From an uncultured Candidatus Binatia bacterium (GTDB lineage Bacteria > Desulfobacterota > Binatia > UBA9968 > JAJDTQ01): a stretch of 40,921 bases of DNA. The stretch covers positions 1 through 40,921 of the forward strand of contig CATQHV010000002.1 in NCBI GenBank assembly GCA_958295985.1, read 5' to 3'. This document shows, piece after piece, positions 40,601-40,921 of this stretch. A model generated the notes under the pieces. The model had not been told where the DNA came from and ran no database searches. It saw only the letters and a program-made list of their open reading frames with translations. The translations under genes were made by a program, and so were the position numbers. Positions within the stretch are counted from its first letter, which is position 1, and every line of letters begins with the position of its first letter.

Positions 40601-40921
40601 CAGCAGGCCGCCTCCCGTGCCGGGGCCTCCAAAGCTCCCGGCGTGCCGCCACACCGGGCGCAGGTCCCGTACCGTTCCCGAGGTCGCGTCGATGTCCGAG
40701 GCCTCGAGCGTGGCCGCGTCCACGGGCCGGTTGAATGTCAGGTTGAAGGGGACCGTCTGCGAGTTGGTGGGGCCCGTCTGCACCCCGATCACCGGCAGCA
40801 GGGGCGGCCTCTCGTATACGATCGAGAACCTGGGGGCGGCCACGCCGGGGTTGCCCGCCGTATCGGCGGCGGCGCCGGCGGCGATGTCCACGTGTATGAT
40901 CCCGCCGGTCGCGGGCAGCAC
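14483..40921 (-). CDS. Giant Ig/NHL surface protein, at least 8,812 aa (N-terminus outside window)
   Basis: One frame fills 26.4 kb and is open at the window edge. Two modules repeat. (1) About sixty Ig-like domains of ~100 residues with the pattern P.IT..Q..PTN...I.F.V.F...VTGF...DI.LSG, then YTF.V.PT.DGT..VDIAAG.A.D.AGN.NTAA..F.I.YD, close to bacterial Ig-like (Big_12-type) families. (2) Seven six-bladed NHL-type propellers (blade: P.GVAVDG.SG.IYVADTGNDR) at about 39890-40630, 38510-39270, 37110-37890, 35455-36190, 30045-30820, 28690-29430 and 26695-27430. Each propeller interrupts an Ig-like domain. From about 16690 to the stop is a non-repeated C-terminal module ending in a CFI-type box and a hydrophobic tail. 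N-x-S/T sequons are very frequent and Lys is rare, as expected of a glycosylated exported protein. Likely role: adhesion or cell-surface contact, perhaps with a host; this is inferred. Confidence 0.9.
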   Translation of the reverse strand: MLPATGGIIHVDIAAGAAADTAGNPGVAAPRFSIVYERPPLLPVIGVQTGPTNSQTVPFNLTFNRPVDAATLEASDIDATSGTVRDLRPVWRHAGSFGGPGTGGGLLDTPSGVAVHGATGTVYVADTGNDRAAVFNAARDYLTDITGPFSSPYGVTVDGSTGRVYVADAGADRVVVFDAAGRYLSNLTSPLEARSGVAANPASGTVYVVDTGNNHTRVFDSAGRNALNITGYLASPAGVAVHGTTGDIYVADTGNDRVAVFDPAGRSTLNITGSLDAPYGVAVDAPAGALYVADANAGRIAVFDLAGNRVAGIGGPFGGSLAVGADPSSGTLYVADADSDLIHAFELGYAFEVEGPEAGRTLNVSLPEGRVQDPDGESNTASDPARILVDRAAPVPVITAVQDSPTAAAVITFRVDWDMPVTGFAAGDIALSGDAAHGGVANFAEVDGARYTFQVVPTSDGSILVDIAAGAAADEAGNPSGEAARFLMTYDSRPFVPTVTAVQQGPINADTIEFNMTFNKPVNGSTVAVSDIEATSGTVENLSLVPQNTGDFGGPGSDDGQLSSPLGVAVNGTGHIFVTEYGNNRVTVFDSDGDYLRHLPGPFMQPYGVEVHGTSDAVYVADTFNDRIRVFDSAGTSTLNITKWLNEPWDVAVDDTTGEIYVADTGNRRVAVFDSAGRSIANITGPLVEPAGVAVHGTSGTLYVADRTLQRIAVFDSLWDHTGYLHGSFNRPYGVAVDDTAGYVYVTDTTIDRNNRVLVFNPAGNNTARIDLPPGAHGDVAVDGTTGTMYVVDTSNNLVRIFDTGMVYTFNVTDPADQQTLTVHVPAGGIRDANGNANEESNRARIAIDRMPPTPAISAVQPDPTNIPTINFRVDWGENVTGFGADNVTLSGNATHGGVANFAEVSPDLYTFDVSATSDGTIRVDIAAGVAQDTAGHLSEAAKRFSITYRAELLIPTITTVQQGPTRLDTIPFGMTFNMPINTTTLEAADINTTSGTVDGLRLVPLHDKDLGGTGTGPGRFISPSGVAVNGTTGTLYVADTFNDRVTVLDPAGHQTGTLPDPPGMPFSGPYAVAVDSSTRGHIYVADTGRDRVAVFNRTGQHAYDIDHPFSDPEGVAVDGPARGHVYVANTGNSSISVFNGTGHSIHNITGYQFAFAGPKGVAVDPASGTLYVADTGNDRVAVFDSGWNHVHTIGGFTGPAGVAVDPFTGYIYVADTGRNLVHAYNSSWDRIATVDHSFSRPAGVAVHGPTGTVYVADTNNDRLRVFNTTYAFEVGDPTTNRTLAVSLPAGRVNDTAGRVNTASNEVRVRIDNEAPVPVITAVQSSPTNATTITFGVDWGEEVTGFEPGDITLSNTTSHRGVAGLTDVNGTFYTFGVSPASDGIILADIAAGVVRDLAGNPNVEAARFNMTYDGTPPVPVITAVQSSPTNATTINFTVDWGEEVGGFTPGDIAILGTAGHLGGVATFEDGGANHTFVVSPASDGTVVAYVGAGAAYDTAGNPNTAAARTLIAYDGTPPVPVLASGQSSPTSATTIGFRVGWGETINATTLAVSDIHATSGTVQNLRFAFLYNATFGEDIPLQSPNGMAVDDSSGTIYVADTRNHRVRVFDSSLDLAATIDNGFNFPTDVAVDGTSGVLYVADAARHRIQVFNTTTLDHIADIGGDGSFRSAQSVAVDASSGVLYVADRLNNRVRVYDPDRNHVADIGGLSEPGGVAVDGSSGTLYAASSNHDHIQVFDSGLNRIGTIYSSFDYPTRMVVDPASGTLYVADSNRDRVQVFDSERNHLANIDSSFSSPGGVAINGSGTVYVADSGNGRIRVFDPVYAFDVEDPADGRTLAVGVPAGGVRDPAGNANEAAVPVHIDIVRDVPTPVITSVQDSPTNAEIITFNVTFDEEVTGFAGTDITLAGDPASAGHTDFEAINATNYSFRVAPTRDGNITVSVAAGVAQSTANGLDNTAAVPFTIRYDGSAPAPEITGEQTVSGNGVPTLNFTVDWGENVTGFEAADVALSGLTTTGGVLNLAVVTGTGGENYTFGVVPTADGTLAVDIAAAVAQDIAGNDNTAADQFSIGFDPSRPAVLITSEQSGRTNATALAFNVTFSESVNGFGQADIRVGGTAATGGVTGFGSIVTAGSEDVYGFELVPSRDGTVTINVDAGVATGGLGTANTAAPRFELFSDQTVPVPVITTTQPGTTGSATVDFNVGFNETVTGFDADDIAVSGTANPGAVANFASINDGANYTFDLVASSAGAVQVDVAAGAARDLAGSPNTATATLSVDYDPSRPTVEITAKQSSPTNAATINFNVTFSDDVTGFEGTDITLDGPHGGVENFEAINATNYSFDVVPTAAGNVTVDIAAGVAQSAPGGVDNTAADRFTIRFDNVAPTPEIGGKQSGTALNFNIGFGEEVADFVKADIVLSGLTAHGGVTEFTPVNNGANYTFVVRPTADGTLHVDVPANTARDTAGNDNEAAPQFSISYNADRPATTITSEQTSPTRVSPITFNVTFGTGVSGFVAGDIVLSGTAAPSAVTGLVTLSDTRYSFDLVPTRDGTIFVDVAAGVAETSLGLTNTEAARFKMVSDTEGPTPEITGEQVSLNGASVLNFTVAFGENVTGFAAEDVTLGGVSVPAGVENLVPLDNTGGENYTFTAAPTGTGTLTVDIPAGGLTDIAGNDNEAAPQFSISYNADRPATTITSEQTSPTRVSPITFNVTFGTGVSGFVAGDIVLSGTAAPSAVTGLVTLSDTRYSFDLVPTRDGTIFVDVAAGVAETSLGLTNTEAVRFKMVSDTEGPTPEITGEQVSLNGASVLNFTVDFGENVTGFAAEDVTLGGVSVPAGVENLVPLDNTGGENYTFTAAPSATGTLTVDIPAGGLTDIAGNDNEAAPQFSISYNADRPATTITSEQTSPTRVSPITFNVTFGTGVSGFVAGDIVLSGTAAPSAVTGLVTLSDTRYSFDLVPTRDGTIFVDVAAGVAETSLGLTNTEAVRFKMVSDTEGPTPEITGEQVSLNGASVLNFTVDFGENVTGFAAEDVTLGGVSVPAGVENLVPLDNTGGENYTFTAAPSATGTLTVDIPAGGLTDIAGNDNEAAPQFSISYNADRPATTITSVQTSPTKVSPITFNVTFGTGVSGFVAGDIVLSGTAAPSAVTGLVTLSDTRYSFDLVPTRDGTIFVDVAAGVAETSLGLTNTEAVRFKMVSDTEGPTPEITGEQVSLNGASVLNFTVDFGENVTGFTAGDVVLSGITTVSGVENLVPLDNTGGENYTFTAAPSATGTLTVDIPAGGLTDIAGNDNEAAPTYSIRYESAQPGPVTPGSLVPTITPSQTGPTALQDVPFSLAFNRHINSSTLDASDIEASSGTVQDLRWTMRPNSTFGESGDNPGQFNGPLGVAVNGSGHIFVANHFNKRIDVYDRALDYFGSIGGLNFAHGVAVNGSGHIFVADTSNDRVRVYDPSFGHVADITDSLYRPTGIAFNGTGHIFVAEYSGNTVAVFDTARNHVTEFSESLSSSTFSNPTDVAVDADTGNIYVADTSRNRIAILDRAGNPLAEIVSLDRPAGIEVDPATGNIFVAEFTGGVSDGNESLQVFNGTTYRSIATVTTTFGNYTGIAVDGTTGTVYAAERIPNHIRTFDQLYTFSVTGADDGATLTVHMPEARVQDTAGGDNVASAPASIAIDRTVPVAPVPVITATQPSSTNASTVNFQVDFGRTVTEFVAGDITVSGTATTGGVTNFAGGGAAYTFDVVPTADGTILIDIAAGAAQGTADLSSVAATTFLITFDATPPTPTITPVPPGPTGLNPVSFDMAFNDTMDSATVTAADIEATSGTVQDMRMVPRYNGTFGGPGSGNGQFQEPYRLTVDGLGNVYVADESNQRIQVFNSTLDHIANIEDNFDYPTSVAVDGTSGNIYVADSGNDRIAVFNSTRDHIDDITHSLDFPNDVAVNGTGHIFVASTATATVWIFDSARDPVTSIDGFGSPHGVAVDSSGNIYVSDTNDDSVQIFDSVGDPVAELAGPFDNPIGMAVDGSSGNIYVADSGNDRIAVYGSDRQFVANITNAFTYVQGVAVDAASGTLYAPDWGVSNIQIFDPAYVFDVADPAGGEALEVNLPAGRVQDRAGNANVESNTASIAVDRPSPAAQPVPVIISVQDSPTNTTPISFNVTFDLDVTGFAGADITLTGAAAPGAVTGFAALDAKRYSFDVVPTAPGNVTVDIAAGVAQSTPGGVDNTKADRLTVRFDNVAPAPEITGEQTLSHGIQTLNFTVAWGENVTGFETDDITLAGLATGGVLNLAPAPGTDGKNHTFGVIPTADGTLHVDIAAGTVRDIAGNDNLAAPRFSIEYDASAPGAAVSAVQRDPTNSATINFHVNFTAPVAGFTSGDITLTGDAASAGVTGFAPGDATGANYTFDVVPTEDGTITVDIAAGVAQSTANGLDNTAAPGFEITYDGTAPVPAIVPVQAGPTGLNPVPFNMTFSEHVNATVLEASDITATSGTVLDLRPSPSHNATVGTTGATGAANGEFNAPSGIAADSAGNIYVADRDNDRVQVFDHAGAHIANIGSLDAPYGVAVDGTSGTVYVADTNTHTIRVYDSARISTGTTITDGFSQPTAVAVDGTSGTVYVADFGNGRLRAYDPAGTRTGEITGLSQPRGVAVDGSGNIYVAVTGSDIVKVYGPGMTHTADITGLSQPSGVAVDPVTGNIYVADTGNDRIAVFDSSLASVTTVTGSFVSPYGVAVHGTAGHLYVADAGAHDIRIFDPAYAFNVTDPADGRILNVSLPAGLVQDRAGNDNEASNRAGIGIDRAAPLPAITSEQTGPTNSATISFNVTFDRDVTGFTASDIRLTGDAASGGVANFDDSDAPVYRFDVVPSRDGLITVDVDAGVAQSLANIPNVAAVQFPIRSDRTAPAPVINSTQTSPTGTTPINFKIDFGEEVTEFTSAGIVLSGLTAHGGVEDFVRIDGGVNYTFVVRPTADGIIHVDVPANTARDTAGNDNTAADRFSITYDRTVPAAPAPVITSVQSSPTNTTPISFNVTFDLAVTGFAGTDITLTGAAAPGAVTGFTVLDAKRYSFEVVPTAPGNVTVDIAAGVAQSTPGGVDNTVADRLTVRFDNVAPTPEISGEQSGAALNFNIGFGEKVEDFVSADIVLSGLTAHGGITGFTPVNNGANYTFVVRPTADGTLHVDVPANTARDTAGNDNTAADRFSITYDRTVPAAPAPVISAVQSSPTNTTPISFNVTFDLDVTGFAGTDITLTGAAAPGAVTGFTVLDAKRYSFEVVPTGLGNVTVDIAAGVAQSTPGGVDNTEADTLTVRFDNVAPAPKITGEQTLSHGIQTLNFTVDWGENVTGFDAADVVLSGLTTTGGVLNLAPAPGTDDKNYTFGVVPTADGTLDVDIAAAVVQDIAGNDNTAANRFSIDYDTSRPAVEITSAQTGRTNATTLAFNVTFSESVNGFGQGDIRLGGTAATGGVTGFGSVPTPGTEDVYGFELVPTRDGTVTVDVDAGVATSGLGNTNTAAPQLELFSDRTVPVPIITTTQPSTTGSATVDFNIGFNETVTEFTADDIAVSGSGSPGAVTNFASINEGANYTFDLVASSQGTVQVDIAAGAARDLAGSPNTAAATLSVDYDPTRPSVLITSAQSGRTNATTLAFNVTFSESVNGFEEGDIQVGGMAATGGVTGFGSVPTPGTEDVYGFELVPTRDGTVTVDVDAGVATSGLGNTNTAAPQLELFSDRTVPVPIITTTQPSTTGSATVDFNIGFNETVTEFTAEDIAVSGSGSPGAVTNFASINEGANYTFDLVASSQGTVQVDIAAGAARDLAGSPNTAAATLSVDYDPTRPTVLITSAQSGRTNATTLAFNVTFSESVNGFEEGDIQVGGTAATGGVTGFGSVPTPGTEDVYGFELVPTRDGTLTVDVDAGVATSGLGNTNTAAPQLELFSDRTVPVPIITTTQPSTTGSATVDFNIGFNETVTEFTAEDIAVSGSGSPGAVTNFASINEGANYTFDLVASSQGTVQVDIAAGAARDLAGSPNTAAATLSVEYDPTRPSVLITSAQSGRTNATTLAFNVTFSESVNGFEEGDIQVGGTAATGGVTGFGSVPTPGTEDVYGFELVPTRDGTLTVDVDAGVATSGLGNTNTAAPQLELFSDRTVPVPIITTTQPSTTGSATVDFNIGFNETVTEFTADDIAVSGSGSPGAVTNFASINEGANYTFDLVASSQGTVQVDIAAGAARDLAGSPNTAAATLSVEYDPTRPSVLITSAQSGRTNATTLAFNVTFSESVNGFEEGDIQVGGMASHGGVTGFGSVPTPGTEDVYGFELVPTRDGTVTVDVDAGVATSGLGNTNTAAPQLELFSDRTVPVPIITTTQPSTTGSATVDFNIGFNETVTEFTADDIAVSGSGSPGAVTNFASINEGANYTFDLVASSQGTVQVDIAAGAARDLAGSPNTAAATLSVDYDPTRPSVLITSAQSGRTNATTLAFNVTFSESVNGFEEGDIQVGGMASHGGVTGFGSVPTPGTEDVYGFELVPTRDGTLTVDVDAGVATSGLGNTNTAAPQLELFSDRTVPVPIITTTQPSTTGSATVDFNIGFNETVTEFTADDIAVSGSGSPGAVTNFASINEGANYTFDLVASSQGTVQVDIAAGAARDLAGSPNTAAATLSVEYDPTRPSVLITSAQSGRTNATTLAFNVTFSESVNGFEEGDIQVGGMASHGGVTGFGSVPTPGTEDVYGFELVPTRDGTVTVDVDAGVATSGLGNTNTAAPQLELFSDRTVPVPIITTTQPSTTGSATVDFNIGFNETVTEFTADDIAVSGSGSPGAVTNFASINEGANYTFDLVASSQGTVQVDIAAGAARDLAGSPNTAAATLSVDYDPTRPSVLITSAQSGRTNATTLAFNVTFSESVNGFEEGDIQVGGMASHGGVTGFGSVPTPGTEDVYGFELVPTRDGTLTVDVDAGVATSGLGNTNTAAPQLELFSDRTVPVPIITTTQPSTTGSATVDFNIGFNETVTEFTADDIAVSGSGSPGAVTNFASINEGANYTFDLVASSQGTVQVDIAAGAARDLAGSPNTAAATLSVEYDPTRPSVLITSAQSGRTNATTLAFNVTFSESVNGFGQGDIRLGGTAATGGVTGFGSVPTPGTEDVYGFELVPTRDGTLTVDVDAGVATSGLGNTNTAAPQLELFSDRTVPVPIITTTQPSTTGSATVDFNIGFNETVTEFTADDIAVSGSGSPGAVTNFASINEGANYTFDLVASSQGTVQVDIAAGAARDLAGSPNTAAATLSVDYDPTRPSVLITSAQSGRTNATTLAFNVTFSESVNGFEEGDIQVGGMASHGGVTGFGSVPTPGTEDVYGFELVPTRDGTLTVDVDAGVATSGLGNTNTAAPQLELFSDRTVPVPIITTTQPSTTGSATVDFNIGFNETVTEFTADDIAVSGSGSPGAVTNFASINEGANYTFDLVASSQGTVQVDIAAGAARDLAGSPNTAAATLSVDYDPTRPTVEITAKQSSPTNAATINFNVTFSDDVTGFAGTGITLSGAATAGGVVATNFAEINATNYSFDVVPTAPGNVTVDVAAGVAQNALGIDNTAADRLTIRFDNVAPAPEITGEQVGTALNFNIGFGEKVVDFAEAGIVLSGLTAHGGITEFAPINNDANYTFVVRPTADGTIHVDVPENVAKDDAGNNNTAADRFSVTYNSTIPFPVITAVQEPGPTNAATINFNVTFSQDVAGFEGTDITLGGNASTNGVENFEVINAADYSFDLMPTADGTITVDIAAGAARNDRDVASMKAQRFSIVSDRTVPTPIIGGKQAGPAINFTVAFGENVTGFDAADITLGGTANPGAVLRLAAVQDGTGANYTFDAVPSAATGTVTADIAAGAVQDIAGNDNTAAPQFSVRYDGRMPTTTVTSTQGSPTNSATVNFQVEFGMPVIGFTATDITLTGDAAANGLINFDDSGAPVYTFDVVPSEDGPITVDIGPGVAQTGSGIGNMAADTLSIVSDRTAPVPAINSTQSGTTNANAIDFRVDFGENVTGFEAGDIRVSGTADPGDVTGFVASDDTGANYTFSVSPARDGTVLVDIAAGVADDGAGNPNGVADRFMITYDRIPTFVRAFITGDQSITAVYTEPVTSDPLHYVNIVLNNTGTDTTSNLADNATHATLFGNSVLVEWRSDTDVGTSPNHTVSFDITADVADKGTIANALENPGRKHTLTGQDSANLDLKSLVNVSSTPDLTEVDIPIGSRTLIREINATDITPTLRFVNTPGGAGFPQHDLTVIHRSAIVVFPSNATAKESGGGDQLAIIIDNVTAKKPSATFKTANPGFEFDDATIIEFGNPDKDLEFDKLVNVTFPELGGIVFSINSAGETLRINECTRALSLGMGEADARLGIRTPAAGEDGGACRVPGTDTVWTLHFSAIGHADPPPAVTPRPGSEVTAPPAPPTGGRSSGGGGGGGGGGGGGAGAPGGAGVPSIGPATRAQDLYIWSISWDCQAGVVGIVAGPDYENISISVRTVQLGYQEAVKIGDAAAGPAAPAPAPAIPGYGAFTAAMGEADDYIGVTALLQSGGTLSTVSESVRVDSCVGQTLYEVPSHAPRTGSGVPLQDGDAAGDGGGAGGGAPDRAEPGAGGATVEPPQRAPEPASTSGDPGRTDPADAAAAAGAAGGQQPPETGGDGCGPGTVNRDGVCTVVVPEAGPEAGEGGAGGGGDVDAGSTGTGGGCLIATAAYGTELAPQVQRLRELRDATVLSTVPGASFMGVFNTAYYTVSPVIADLERQNDAFRDLVRAAITPGIWVLGAVMPMAEPGSDVSVAAAGALSIALLAGMYAGLPVLAAYAVARRRG
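18493..24702 (-). repeat. Tandem array, 10 x 621 bp, inside the giant gene
   Basis: Equivalent positions recur exactly every 621 nt (for example 18636, 19257, 19878 ... 24225). Each unit encodes 207 residues, namely two different Ig-like domains (VPIITTTQPSTTGSATV... and ITSAQSGRTNATTLAF...). Units differ at only a few codons. A diverged eleventh relative lies apart at about 34070-34690. Confidence 0.93.
25010..26085 (-). repeat. Two-copy tandem repeat, 609-bp period, inside the giant gene
   Basis: 25164-25472 and 25773-26081 correspond at 609 nt spacing, each covering an Ig-like pair beginning APVI(T/S)(S/A)VQSSPTNTTP. Third and fourth more diverged relatives lie near 28240-28510 and 33570-33910. 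Confidence 0.8.
31055..33520 (-). repeat. Tandem array, 4 x 615 bp, inside the giant gene
   Basis: Equivalent positions at 31167, 31782, 32397 and 33012. Each 205-residue unit encodes two Ig-like domains (ITSEQTSPTRVSPITFNVTF and ITGEQVSLNGASVLNFTV). Copies are almost identical; the C-terminal-most unit differs most (TTVSG for SVPAG, TAGDVVLS for AAEDVTLG). Confidence 0.92.

Noticed and set aside
1..40921. tRNA, rRNA or replication-origin signals
   Set aside because: None recognised by eye on either strand. A covariance-model scan would be needed to exclude a diverged small RNA.

Overview
The window looks archaeal, most likely from a GC-rich member of the Thaumarchaeota (Nitrososphaerota) such as Cenarchaeum symbiosum. 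This placement is inferred and no search was run. It rests on three things: AT-rich TATA-like boxes about 25-35 nt before start codons, which suggests leaderless transcripts; a very large secreted Ig/NHL protein; and a C-terminal CFI-type box (CLIATAAYGTELAPQ) followed by a hydrophobic tail, as in many thaumarchaeal surface proteins.

The window has two halves. Positions 14483-40921 are one uninterrupted minus-strand reading frame of at least 8,812 codons, open at the window edge so the N-terminus is missing. It encodes a giant extracellular protein built from roughly sixty Ig-like domains of about 100 residues, seven six-bladed NHL-type beta-propellers each placed inside an Ig-like domain, and a C-terminal module of about 735 residues. 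Inside it are near-identical tandem arrays (10 x 621 bp, 4 x 615 bp, 2 x 609 bp).

Positions 1-14482 are an accessory island of small genes, broken genes and repeats. From left to right: a PIN-domain gene split by an intact IS630-type element (804-1899) with its upstream partner; a two-gene HEPN-like cassette (4085-4868); a HEPN-TPR gene whose 3' end has decayed (4931-6394); IS4-type transposase scraps; two hypothetical genes (8531-9254); a DprA-like plus phosphoribosyltransferase pair resembling ShosTA/PsyrTA (9544-10750); a tandemly repeated promoter plus 50-aa gene (11043-11640); a 49-aa gene; a RelB/RelE-like pair with a frameshifted toxin (12289-12692); and a second copy of the HEPN-like cassette (13360-14165), convergent with the giant gene.

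Between these genes lie decayed copies of the C-terminal part of giant-protein-like genes (about 3640-3950, 5200-5430, 6836-6990, 14283-14445), a palindromic small element in three copies, other dispersed repeats, and poly-C tracts of 9-14 nt. I read the left half as a toxin-antitoxin/defence island that has repeatedly recombined with, and eroded, duplicated ends of giant surface-protein genes.
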